Notes under the pieces: generated by a model
The model's database searches: none
What the model was told of the DNA's origin: nothing
Seen by the model: the letters and a program-made list of their open reading frames with translations, nothing else
Assembly (NCBI RefSeq): GCF_000327385.1
Contig: NW_008709945.1
Span: forward strand, 186,001 to 250,000
Length of the DNA stretch: 64,000 nt
Reading direction: 5' to 3'
Source: Lottia gigantea
Lineage: Eukaryota; Mollusca; Gastropoda; Lottiidae
Program-made: the position numbers and the translations under genes
Shown here: piece after piece, positions 14,101 through 25,685 of the stretch
Layout of the letters: every line of letters starts with the position of its first letter
Numbering within the stretch: the stretch's first letter is position 1

Positions 14101-16084
14101 AAGAGTAATGAACCATCACATTCCAGTTTTGGATGTAATGGCCGCCAAGTGGTAGTAAAAGTTAGGACTGTATGTTGCTATTACTTACATTGGATGTACA
14201 CATATGTTTCACAGCATATACTACAACATGTATCTTGTTTATTTATTAATCTGCTCTGATAAACATATATTTGTAGATGTCATGGGTTGTTGGTGATCTT
14301 TGTAAAATATGTGATGTTTACAATTGATGTTATCACTGTGGTGCCCAATGACAATCTAATCATGCAGTAGTAGACACACAATTAATTAGAACTACAACCC
14401 TTTTCCGTTAAATATACATAAAAGGAACTGGCCGATAGATCGAAATTGATGTGGTGTTGATAGGACAAATGTCTTTGGTCACTGAAGTATTCATTACAGC
14501 AGAAACGAACTTTGGTACAGCTCCCACGAAATCCCGTAACATTCTTTTTAAAAGTCACAAAAACACATACGTCAGATGGTGGTTTCATAAACATTAGTTA
14601 ACCATATATTTATATTTATGCCATTATTTTTAGATATACCATCAACGATGATGTAGTTTGTTACATGAATGTAATGATACGAACCTCGAAACGTCCTCAC
14701 CCTTATTTTTCAATGATCTGCCAACTGTTATATGTTTATACATTTCAGATTTCCACCATGCTGTCCAGGCTTTGGAATGTTTAGGATTAATTTTCATCCT
14801 CCTATCTCTTGTTGTTCTTATATTATATATATTTGTTGATTCGTGTAGAAGAAGAAATGCTCTAATCGCCATTATTGTCTTCATTTTCTTATCCGGTAAG
14901 TAGCCATCTTTAAATATTTTGAGAGGGAAGCACCGCATGCTACTGGGTTACAAGGTCAACTTGTTGGTAGTTCTGACAACTAAACCCTTCCATAGTCAGT
15001 GTACCGTTGTTATAGGTTAATATCCTACTCCAATTCGATTACAGACTTCTTTATTTTTTCAAAGTCCATTTCATTTGGTACACCCATGCCGACAGAAAAT
15101 TTTTTTTTATATATTTCCTGACTGGTACAAGCTAGACTACAAGATTTTCGATGATATTGTCGGTTTATGTACTTTTACCAAGAAAGTCAGTGCCGCAGTG
15201 GGCATTGGAAGGTCATTATGTTATGTTCCCGTACTGTACTCTTCTAGAGAAGAGCCGATTGATAGCTTCTCTCAATGGAGTAGAACAGTAATTTAACTAC
15301 ACTTTATAGAGTTGAACAAGGACAAACTTCTCTTAAGAAAACCATCGAACAGTATCGAAGCAGCTGCACCTCTTGTAGTTCTGGGGTTATGGGTATAGGT
15401 CCCTTTCTCCTTGTGATGTATTTCTTCTAAATTATGTTTTGTATTCTCAAAGGTAGACATGTTGTTAATACCAAACATATTCATTAAAACATATTTCAAT
15501 TCATTCACAAAGGCGGGAAATGTCACCTCTTGGCCAGTAAATTATTTTTATAGTGCTATACTGTATAGTATTTAAGAGTTATGGCTTTGTAGAATGTCAT
15601 AATGGTACCACGTGTTTCACCAAGGCTGATAAATGTCACGGGTTCGTTTGTATTTAATGTACAACATATGCATATCGTAAATTGTAAATAAACCAGAATA
15701 CACGACTGGAGAATCTAAATCACAGATTTGTCAAAAAAGGTGATCAATCGGTACATCTAAATAATTATTCCGAACAGTACAGAACATGATTATTACACTC
15801 TGAAACCTCTGTAATGCTAATATTAGACTCTGACACCCCCAGAACATGATTATTAGACTCTTGACACCTCTAGCACATGATAAATTTTCTGAAAAACATA
15901 TATTTATACAATGTGATTTTTTCTATTTTCAGTGTTCTTCATCGTTGTTGGTATTGCTGTCTGTGCTAGTAAATACGAAGATAGAGGATTCAGCATTGCA
16001 TGGTCAATGGGATTGGCCATAGCGGCAGCCATCTTTGATTTTGTTGCTGGAGTTATGTGTGTGCTCCAAATTATCAACGTCTGA
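11126..16084 (+). CDS. claudin/PMP22-superfamily four-transmembrane protein, three exons, 169 aa
   Basis: Exons 11126-11336, 14749-14895 and 15933-16084 join in matching phases (1, then 1) at canonical GT-AG sites and end in TGA. The start is the ATG in AAAATGGCT. The product has four hydrophobic segments, at about residues 12-34, 80-98, 106-131 and 143-166. After the first comes the extracellular loop with the family signature: Trp at about 34, then GLWKGRHCTGNFC (GLW, then two cysteines spaced by four) at about 47-59. This is the layout of claudins, PMP22/EMP and related invertebrate proteins, which sit in the plasma membrane at septate or other junctions or act as channel partners. Length is at the short end for the superfamily, close to PMP22 (about 160). 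Sequence alone cannot separate claudin, EMP or stargazin-like membership. Introns are 3.4 and 1.0 kb. Confidence 0.88.
11337..14748 (+). other. intron 1 of the claudin-like gene
   Basis: Begins GTAAGA and ends ATTTCAG. It holds no internal exon I can support. A C-rich patch at about 13386-13428 is the only marked compositional feature. Confidence 0.75.
14896..15932 (+). other. intron 2 of the claudin-like gene with a short tandem repeat
   Basis: Begins GTAAGT and ends CTATTTTCAG. At about 15779-15883 three or four degenerate copies of a unit like AGAACATGATTATTAGACTC plus a TGACACC tail lie in tandem. Nothing else was recognised. Confidence 0.65.
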
Positions 16085-19000
16085 ACAAACAACAACTCTA
16101 TATAAATTTCAAGTGCCATCTCAATTTTCAGTCCAAATCTTAAACATGTATATCTTCTATTTATTTTGTTAATTATTCATTTGAAATTCTTTTACCTCAA
16201 CCGCCAGGCTGTTGAATGGACTCAAATGTTCGAATGATATTCGAGCTTGGTCTATTTGTGAGGTGTTCAACTCATGAAATTTACTAATGTTTGAAGAAAT
16301 GTCTTTTCTTGTATGGAAACTTGCATGGCTTTAAGTTACGTAATCATAAAATCGTTATTCTTATACCGACGAAGACACTAGTGTATACTGTTTTGAAACG
16401 AATGATTTCACTGTGATGTCACGTGAATGACGTTCTTATAAGTTTACCAAGTTTACCAAAAAGAAGATATAGTGATGGCAAAATACAGCATGTAAGACTA
16501 ACAACATCATGATTCAGAACGTATTTAGCAACCTCAAAAGCTAAGCAAAATATTATTTTATATAGTTCTTTTAAGTTAAAGCTATCATGTTGGCTAAAAG
16601 GGGAGACATATGCTTTGTTTTTATGTCCTGTCCTTTTTCTCAATGATGGTAGTTTGAATATTTGTGTTTTTATTAGCATGTAGAATGAATCTAGGTAGAA
16701 TTCAGAACGATTTAACCACATTTTGTATTTGAAATACTAATATTTTGTCTTTTGTTATACTAGTACATCTGGAACGGATTTCCTTGTAACTTAAAAGTTA
16801 AAGGAATTCTTTCCTTAAAGTTTAGACCTTGTTATAAGAAACATCTTAACTTTAGATTTATGAACCAAAACTATTGGTAAGAAATCTGCTGATTCTGGAT
16901 TGATAACGACCAATCACAAAACTCAATACCACACAGTGAGCAGAATCTAAAGTTAAGATGTTTCTGACATCAAACTCGCTATTTTTACTATCTCAGGACG
17001 ATTTCAGCAAGCCTGAATACAAATAATAACTCTTTTATAAGTCGAAAGCATCGACTTAAGACACCATGGAGCTCTTGCTTTACCTGCATTGTGTAAAGGA
17101 TCCAACAAATCGAGTTGGATATGATGTTATTACAACTCAATGGTGTACATACATCAATTCACAGATGTCTCCGTAGTGAGTTTTCTGGGTATTTTTTCTA
17201 ACAACTATAATGTTTTGTTGATATATAGCTGTTTCTATTTTCTATTTTAAGGTGTTTTTGTATGTTTTTTCTATATAAACTCATCTTCATAACTGTCTAG
17301 TTTTTTCCCCAATGATTGATGGTTATCTTAATTCAGTGAAGGCTCGGGAACAATACCTTTCGTTTCTGATATAAGTACAAACCAAATCTCAAGAATGAGG
17401 CTAGATCACACCTACATGAATTCATGTTCCTTGTTTAAAAAGGAATTCTTATTCAGAGGGTATCATCTATAGAGTTATAATATTATTTAACTTTTTGGAG
17501 TTACTCTGAATTACAACAAGTACTTGTTATAGCTACTCACTGTGTAGGACTTGCAAGGTACTATTTTGAAGACGTATAGTGAGAGTTTTTGAGAAGACCA
17601 AAATCAGATTAGCCGTCGTCATTTTAATTGGTTAAATCTCTAACGATTTTTTATTGTAGATGAACTGAGTGAAAGTCATTGGCCAATAGCCTATTCGTGA
17701 TCTCTTTAAGTGAATGTAAGTATTTTAATATCTCATGACCCGGCGTGACCCAGTATAATAGCTGTAAATCACGAGTATGTCACTCCGTCAGTAGGTCAAT
17801 GATAAGATGAAAAGGTACATATCAAATGTAAATTTCAAATATCAATGAAAATTTAAAACAGAGCTTTTTCGGCATTCTCATCCTTCGGGAACCCCTGATC
17901 TATTTCGAAGAGTACAGTACTGCACATAACCAGCAACCAAACGTCTTGTAGACAATAAATATCGCTTGCAAAAGCAAAATATCTATTTGTGGTATGGTGA
18001 CACGTGAACCCAGCACAACACAACTGAGTTCACATATTATTATAGCAAGTTGTATGGTTGTTAATAACCAGATAGTTACAGAATGCATGTGTATTAGAAA
18101 ATAGTCGTATCTCTTACATATTTTCAACAGAAGATATAAATATAGCAAGTTTAGGATAATTTGGCAAGATTACAAACTTTCACTGTATACATTATTTACA
18201 CGCATTATAAATATGCTGAAACGTTATATTTTATATTATCATACATAACTGCAGATATATCTTACTGGAATTCTTCCACAACGAATGTTTACCCTGCCAA
18301 AATAATTTCTCATAATCTGACGGGCTGACGTGCGTATAGCCAACATGGTTTGTAATAATGGCCACCTAAACTCAAATCGGACCACATTGATGAAAATCAT
18401 AAATCAAATGAGCATCAGCAAATGTGGAAGGCCACAATTTGTTTGACAGGGTTTTCAGTGCATGTATGCATAATGCATAATGTGAATAAGTTAAAGCAAA
18501 ATTGGTGGCAATCCGTCACTTCTGCATCACTGCCATTATGAAGTTAAGAAATTTTACTTCCCCAGTCATGACATATTGAGTAATCTCTGTACACATCAAA
18601 TAAACGCGATCCACGAAGGAAAACTACCTTTATGTCTGATAATTAGCCACACAAGAACTGACTCTATCCACTTATAAACAGCCTCTCCCCCTTTTATTAA
18701 CTGACAGCTTGAAATATGAGTTTCATGGACAATAAAATTTTAAATAAATAAATGTGATGAATCAAATAAGCAAAGTGAACAATTAAAAGTGAATAATTAA
18801 AACTCATATTTCTATGTATATAAAATGAAATAACATATTGGGCTTAATTATTATAACAAATCGGCCTAAACACAATCTTTCATCATCAAAAACCCAAAAT
18901 CGCCCAGGAAAACGGCTTTAATTCAGAAACCTGCTTCCAAACGCAATACAGTCAGAATCTCCGAAAGAGTTTAAATGTGAGAATATCTCACGTTGATCTT

Positions 19001-19210
19001 TGCAAGGCAAAGATAAAAAAACTGAATGGTATAAAAGGCGCGAAATGTAGAGATTACCTACAATGCAACCAATGAAAATCAACTTAAAAACAACCAATAG
19101 CAGATTACGATTCAAAACATATTATCATCAAACCTTTTTATGAAATATATGAAAATATCCATGAACCAATATGGTTCAACAAAATTAACAATGATATCAT
19201 CACTGAATCA
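16085..19210. other. intergenic between the claudin-like gene and lysA
   Basis: Contains the 3' UTRs of two convergent genes, whose ends I cannot place, and a perfect inverted repeat listed separately. Open frames such as 16419-16721 and 17900-18148 on the minus strand lack splice sites, domains or a credible start. Confidence 0.5.
16837..16965. repeat. perfect 22-bp inverted repeat, possible small MITE
   Basis: AGAAACATCTTAACTTTAGA-TT at 16837-16858 is repeated as its exact reverse complement at 16944-16965, enclosing 85 bp. A perfect 22-bp match is far above chance. It could be the terminal repeats of a 129-bp MITE or a structured transcript. No clear target-site duplication was seen. Confidence 0.6.
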
Positions 19211-22200
19211 TTAACAGGAATAACATGTCATCATATCTTCAAAACTTTCTGGCTTCTTGATAATCCTCCATGTTGACCCACTAACTAATATTTCTGCTGC
19301 TCGTCCCTGAAATGTAAATTATAACTGAATTATATAACGTCAGAAGTATACAGCTTATCTTTGTTAAAACGTGTATTTACTCATAGAAAAGTAAGTAATC
19401 CGTGTTTTATGAACCTCGTTTGGTTTTGTTCATTATCTAAACCAAGCATTTATATACCGAAGAGATTTTGAATCCAATGATATATGACTATTCTCAGATC
19501 ATGGATTGTCAGTGGAGTAATGCACAGAAAAAAGTGATTTCAGGTTGGGTTTAATCTGATTAATATAATGATAATAGTCATAATTATTATAAAGCAAATG
19601 CCACAGAAATACAAGGGCCTCATTATTGGAATGATAAATATTTTCTTTTCCTCTAGAACACACAGTGGATAACTTTGGATTAAATGTAAGTTATGTGAAG
19701 TTGAATTTGTTTTCTGACATGTAGGTCACGAATTAGAAATAGATTACACAGGCGTTTTAGAAAAAAAACTTCAGTAGTTAACATCATATCACCTTATCAT
19801 TTCTCCTGAATGTATTTTGGCTAGCATCCAGAAATGAGGTCATAAATTGAAGCGGTTTCAAGGTAACATACTTAAAGAACTATGGTGGGTGAAGTGTACC
19901 GTTAGGTCAATTAATATGGTAGTATGTGATTAGCCTTAATATTTGAGGTATGTAAAGATTTTGGGGATCGGATGAAATAGTGTTTGCAATCAATACTAAT
20001 TCTAACAATAATTGGATATAGAGTCAGTTATATGAAGGGAATTTTAATCAAAACCAACGACTTACATTTGGAAAACGGGATATTTTAACAGTCCACCAAG
20101 AAAAAAACAGAGTTGGGGAAGCAAGTCCTGAATATGCAACAATTTTATTAACATTATGGTTTTAACGAGCCAAGTCAGCCAAATTATCTACAAGTCGGCA
20201 AATTTAACCAGCCACCTGAACTGACTACTAGTAAGCTATATTTTAATGATGAAAGAAGTGGCATCACGAGAATAACCTTTTTAAATGTAACCTAATCTGA
20301 GAGGGAAGGAAAGGTGTAGCCTGTATAAAGAATATTAACACAGTCAGTCATATTAGTGGAGCCTGTAAATCAATATAATTGATAGTTTGTAGCTGTTGTT
20401 CATTCACGATCAAGCTTACATCACGATTTGGTATATATTACGATTTAGTTTACATCACTATTTAGTTTATATCACGATTTAGTTTACATCACGATTTAGT
20501 TTATATCACAATTTAGTTTATATCGCGATTTAGTTTATATCACGATTTAGTTTACATCACGATTTAGTTTATATCACGATTTGCTGTAACACCTATTCAT
20601 AATGCCTATGTAAATTCTAATATTGGCAGGATTTTTATTTTCGTAATTGCTCGTGATTCCCTTATATTCTGGAATTTTCATTCTCCATACGGCACCGAAA
20701 CCGCTGTTGTTTCAGATTTCTCGTGGACATTATATTTTTCAGATTGTCTGGCTGGACAATAGTTTGCTCCATTGCAATGATGTGCCAGATTCAATCGGCC
20801 ATGGACAAATTATTACCTTATTTTGCTAATAATGGTGAAAAAGAACTTTACCCTTAGATTATAGTTGGAAGCCATACTGTAACAATAAGCACCAACATCC
20901 CATATAGCTAGACCACACCCAACATGAGGCGTGTTTAAAAATCTCTCCTGAAACAAAATAAAACGAAAACATACCAAAAAACGTGACAAAAATAATGTAA
21001 TAAAACCTGCATCTTTATAAAGGAAAGGATAGTATTCCAAATACGAAGATCACTCTGAATGGCTCAGAAAAGAGTGTACTAATGGGAAAGAGTGGGGTTG
21101 TCTTTGAAACTCAACCAAATGACACAGATAACGAGGAAATGGTTATCGACACGAGATACAGAAATTTCCAAGAAAATATCCAAGATGCAATCAGGTAGAG
21201 AAGAACTCAATAACTTAACCCTTCACTGGACTGTATCGCTTGGTTCTCAATTAAAAGAAAGCCTTTCACTTATACAAAATATTTAGGAGGACTATAAGGA
21301 ATAAGTTTACCTTTCCAAGGAAATCGGCTGATTCACAAACGGGACCGACAACATTGTACAGATAGCGTCTTGAGTGTCGGGAAGGTTCTATTAGATCTAT
21401 ATGATGATAAGATCCATATAAACTTGGTCTGATTACTTCAGTCATAGAACCAGTAGTTATAATGAACCTAGAATAATACAAAAATACACATCTGAGATCC
21501 AAGTCTGTGTGATCTCTCCCAAAAGGCATGCTGGCTGGTATCAAGTGTTCCAGAAGAGTGACCATGTAGTGCTACCAATAAAAGTCCCTATTTTACAGAG
21601 AAATCATAAGGCTAAAATACCCTTATTTTCCTCATCAGGTGAATAATTTAAAGCTTTGGCCATAAATTGGCTCACAATGTCAAGCTATTAAGAATTTAGT
21701 TTTATAACTTGACTGCATTAGCTACAATTCTTGTATCATGGAATGCAGCTTTTTGATTGGATTGTATGCAAGCGAATACAACCAATCAGAGCCTTTGACA
21801 TAAAGATTGTTTATATTTTGGCATATATTTATACAGAGTTTCTATTGAGGCCTCTGTTTGGCTGTTTTCGTTTGCGTACAATCCAATCAAACCGCTGCAT
21901 TTACAACCATCCGGAACATAAGAAAGGTGGCTATTGCAGTCAAGGTTTAAGATGAAGTTCGTAATAACTTGCTTCACAGCACGATATCCTTACCTAATAT
22001 TACCGCTCTCCTTACAGCCCAGAACAGTGGACAATAACACCGCCGTATTGCCAACTATAGAACGACCAGGCTCTACTATAATGTCAAAAGATTTATCAAA
22101 ATTTACTTCCTTTAATTCTCCAATTAAATCACCGGGATTCGGAAAATGTTCCTGAAAAAGATTGGGATTTTGAATCAATGTTGCTGTTAATGTTGAATAG

Positions 22201-25200
22201 CACAAAGTAATCTTAACATTCGAAGTATTACCATTAGATATACAGCAAAATAAGACTCGTAGGCGCGGCCTTTATCTCATTATTCTATCTCAATCCATTA
22301 GATTATCACTTGCAGGATGGACTTTATTTATCATGAGAGTCAAAAGGAAATGTAAGATGTAGTATAAGGCAGTTTGGGAATATCCATCAGGCGAGGAAAG
22401 ACATTAAAAAACGTTAGAGTGTTACAAACCTTATTCAAGCTTTCTGGAAGATCTACATTCAATTCTGATTCGCCAGCTCTTAGGGTGTTCAACCAATGTG
22501 ATCGGGTACATCTGAAATTAGGCGATAGAATAATTTATAACCATATGAACAAAAAAAAACATCAATCTCAGAAAATACCTTTCGTTCGTTCTACATATAC
22601 TAGAATTGATTCCCTAAAGACTGAAAATGGTTTATCTTGGATCGAATGACATCCTGGCAATAGAATTCAGCTTAATATCATGGCAAAAAAAAAGATCTAC
22701 ATTCAATTCTGATTCGCCAGCTCTTAGGGTGTTCAACCAATGTGATCGGGTACATCTGAAATTAGGCGATAGAATAATTTATAACCATATGAACAAAAAA
22801 AAACATCAATCTCAGAAAATACCTTTCGTTCGTTCTACATATACTAGAATTGATTCCCTAATGACTGAAAATGGTTTATCTTGGATCGAATGACATCCTG
22901 GCAATAGAATTCAGCTTAATATCATGGCAATCTAGAACATAGAAATACTTGGCTATTTTCGTTTCATCCCTTCACGTCCCGTCAAAATCGAACACTGATT
23001 AGCAAACTTACAGGCAACTTTGAGATGCCAAGCAGGCATTTTATCTGTGGTCATAATGTAGGGTCCCTAAGAAAAGAAAAAAACTGAACAGAAAGCCAAG
23101 ACGGAAACGAAGCAAATGTGGATAGTACAAATGCCTCACTCTTTGTTACTGTAAGACTGGTGAACGTTGCTCATCTGAGCTGCAATTCCATTTCTCCCAC
23201 TTACAGATTTGATCCAGGTATTCACAGCTTCTAATTGGCTATCAGTCTCATGGTGACAGGATTTGGTATCATCACCCTGCAAGTGATAAAAAATATATGC
23301 ATTGGCTATGTAGATACTCCGATGGGTATGCCGAGTTGTTGAACACCCGCGGCGGTACCTCTTTAAATACTAAACACTAATAAAGTTAAACACTATTTGA
23401 TTATGATACTATCATTACTGACATCATCTTTGACGAAGATGAGAGTGTCGTTACTGACGATTATGACGATGCCACCATTAACAATGATAATGCCACCACT
23501 GACAACGGATCTTATAATATTGCCCCTGGTGATAATGATTATGATTCTACCACTGACATAATAATAATGCTGCCACCACTGACGTTGATGTTGATAATAC
23601 GTCCACTAACGTTGATGTTGATAACATCACCACTGACAATGATGTTGATAATACTACCACTGACAATAATGGTGATGATACTACCACTGACATTAATGGT
23701 GATAATACCACCACTAACGATGATGGTGATAATACTACCACTAACGATGATGTTTATAATACAACCACTGACAATAATGGTGATAATACCACCACTAACG
23801 TTGATAGTGGTAATACCACCACTGACAATAATGGTGATAATACCACCACTAACGATGATGGTGATAATACTACCACTGACAATAATGGTGATAATACCAC
23901 CACTGACGATGATGGTGATAATACCACCAATAACGTTGATAGTGATAATACTACCACTGACAATAATGGTGATGATACCACCACTGACAATAATGGTGAT
24001 AATACCACCACTAACGATGATGGTGATAATACCACCACTAACGTTGATAGTGATAATACCACCACTGACAATAATGGTGATAATGCCACCACTGACAATA
24101 ATGGTGATAATATCACCACTGACGATGATGTTTATAATACAACCACTGACAATAATGGTGATAATACCACCACTAACGTTGATACTGTTAATACAACCAC
24201 TGACAATAATGGTGATAATACCACCACTGACGATGATGTTTATAATACAACCACTGACAATAATGGTGATAATGCTTACTTACTCTAGTATAGTAATCTA
24301 TATTCAGTCCTCCACCAATATTGATACATTTGAGATTCACAAAGGGCAATTTATTTAAATCTACTGCAAGGTTCTTCAGATTATTCATACATAACCTAGA
24401 AAGAATTCTCAGTGTTGTCATGCACATCTAGATATCAGCATAAGGACATTTGACAAAATACCAAGAAATTACCCAATGTTTGGCGTGTTTCTTACCACGA
24501 ACGTGCATTTTACATTAAGAAATTTAAATGGGAATGAGTTAGGCAAGCATGTTCTGGTGGAAGCAAGTGCACAACAAGAGATATCCAACTGTAATAATAG
24601 AGATGACCTGTTTCCAGATATCTGTCATGTCGATGAGATTGGAACGTTCTGTAAAGAATTTCGGGATATATTGAAGCAGTTCCTACCTAATGGCAACAAG
24701 ATCTTCTATAGTTGACCCCAGATGACAATGTAATCCAACTACGTTTATATAAGTTGTATTTTTAACTATATCTAGAATATTATCAAGTTGATCTTCATCA
24801 ATACCAAATTTAGATCCCGCCATGCCTGTACTGACATATGGATGTACATTCTGAAAGAAAATGGACATATTGAGCTGATCTCAATCTAAACAGAAGCGTT
24901 ACACCGATATTCAGCAATGATCAGAGAAGTATACCGAATTTAGATCTGCTCAGAATTGGGATGTTTTCTCACATGTGTTGAAGCGTATGCCATCATTTGA
25001 AGGAATGCCTAGTCAATTATCAGATTTGATGGGATGTGTTTCAAACTATTCAGAAAAAGGTCCAAAACCTCAAAACTGTTGAAGGATTTTCACTTTTGGA
25101 AAGTTGCAGACATTTACTGTATGCCCCGGACAGAAATAAGGAAAAGTTTAACAGGCCAAAATTGTATATAAAATACTTTTGTGTAATGTTACTTACTACA

Positions 25201-25685
25201 TCGATATTTAGATTTATCCGCAGCAAAATATTGGCCTCGACCTTCAACTCGTGACAAACTTGTATTGCCTGCCGTAAATCAAAATCACTGTCTACATTAA
25301 TCAAACATCCGGATTTCACCGCGAGGGTGGTTTCCCATCGCGTTTTACCATTACCATTCAATAGGATCTTCTTTGGATCAAATCCCAATTTCAGAGCCAG
25401 TCTCAACTCATTCCCACTAACAAGAGTCAGAGAACAGCCTGCGTCCTTAATGATCTTGAGTAATTCTGGATTAGAATTGGCTTTAATGGAATAATTCACT
25501 GTGGTCTGATTCGGTATTTGTCCTAAGGCATCTTTATATGCCTTGATGTTGTCTTCGAGCTGTTGCTGACTGTAAATAAACACTGGAGATGCTGACTCTG
25601 AATAACACTGCTCTAACTTAGTCTGTATATCCTTTAATTTGACATCCTCACAATGTAGATAGTTATTCCTGAATGTAAAAGCCAT
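19211..25685 (-). CDS. lysA-like: diaminopimelate decarboxylase (plant/bacterial LysA type), seven exons, 423 aa
   Basis: Exons 25685-25197, 24850-24687, 24395-24284, 22151-21994, 21467-21311, 20947-20852 and 19306-19211 join with matching phases (0,2,0,2,0,0) at GT-AG sites: 1272 nt from ATG to TAA. The enzyme family is PLP-dependent, fold type III, and converts meso-diaminopimelate to L-lysine. Visible motifs: NYSIKANSN with the PLP lysine at 68; HPYVSTGMAGSKFGI at about 166-180; GLHCHLGST with His 206; NIGGGL at 243-248; EPGRS at 282-286; GSMTEVIRPSLYGSYHHI at about 314-330; GPVCESADFLGK at 349-360; GAYCYSMASNYN at 379-390. These match plant and bacterial diaminopimelate decarboxylases more closely than ornithine decarboxylase. 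Length is normal for LysA without a transit peptide, and I see no plastid or signal sequence. Introns rule out bacterial contamination. Substrate specificity in this host is unproven. The exon 3 start at 24395 was chosen because it keeps the frame and has the best pyrimidine tract. Confidence 0.93.
20405..20583. repeat. 17-bp tandem repeat in lysA intron 6
   Basis: About ten tandem copies of TCACGATTTAGTTTATA (variants with ACA for ATA). It lies in the last intron of the lysA-like gene, away from both splice sites. Confidence 0.88.
21741..21902. mobile_element. short MITE in lysA intron 4
   Basis: Two arms of about 36 bp, at 21741-21775 and 21867-21902, are inverted copies (TTGATTGGATTGTATGC against TTGATTGGATTGTACGC inside them) with four or five mismatches. 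They enclose about 90 bp without coding capacity. This has the form of a miniature inverted-repeat element. The superfamily is undetermined because no clear target duplication is visible. Confidence 0.55.
22449..22930. repeat. recent 238-bp tandem duplication in lysA intron 3
   Basis: 22449-22686 and 22693-22930 are the same sequence, offset by 244 bases, with one substitution that I can see (22618 against 22862). A short A-run joins the copies. The near identity means either a very recent duplication or a haplotype or assembly artefact. Both copies include the two last candidate exons described for this intron. Confidence 0.92.
22489..23276 (-). other. chain of exon-like segments inside lysA intron 3
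   Basis: Four minus-strand segments have good splice sites and mutually consistent phases: 23276-23205 (24 codons, acceptor CACTTGCAG, donor GTAAGT), 23066-23012 (18 codons plus 1 nt, acceptor TTTCTTAG, donor GTAAGT), 22864-22823 and 22755-22733 (ends in TGA). The last two recur in the duplicated copy at 22620-22579 and 22511-22489. The combined peptide has 63 residues, with pieces such as HHETDSQLEAVNTWIKS, TTDKMPAWHLKVA and ESILVYVERTK. I do not recognise it. The first segment is phase-compatible with lysA exon 3, so these may be alternative terminal exons giving a truncated protein without the EPGR, CES and GAY motifs. Alternatively they belong to an overlapping gene. LysA homology itself fits best when they are skipped. 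Confidence 0.4.
23440..24280. repeat. minisatellite, 27-bp unit, in lysA intron 3
   Basis: About thirty tandem copies of ACCACCACTGACAATAATGG plus TGATAAT. The unit is nine codons long, so both strands stay open for hundreds of bases (plus strand IPPLTIMVI repeats, minus strand VVLSPLLSV repeats); these frames are not treated as genes. The array ends within about ten bases of the donor of lysA exon 3 (24283). Confidence 0.93.

Noticed and set aside
22374-22893. 91- and 88-codon plus-strand frames in the duplicated segment
   Set aside because: The two frames are the same duplicated sequence; splice signals in this segment favour the minus strand.
23567-24358. 263-codon open frame, plus strand
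   Set aside because: It is the 27-bp minisatellite read in frame (nine-codon repeats); the opposite strand is open too, and no splice sites or non-repeat coding sequence support it.
24476-24715. 79-codon plus-strand frame with protein-like composition
   Set aside because: It overlaps lysA exon 2 on the other strand and lies in intron 2; no splice sites or family match, and the minus strand is open there as well.
19211-25685. Ornithine decarboxylase or antizyme inhibitor
   Set aside because: Same fold family, but the KFGI, EPGRS, IRPSLYGSYHHI and GPVCESADFLGK motifs and their spacing are those of diaminopimelate decarboxylase.
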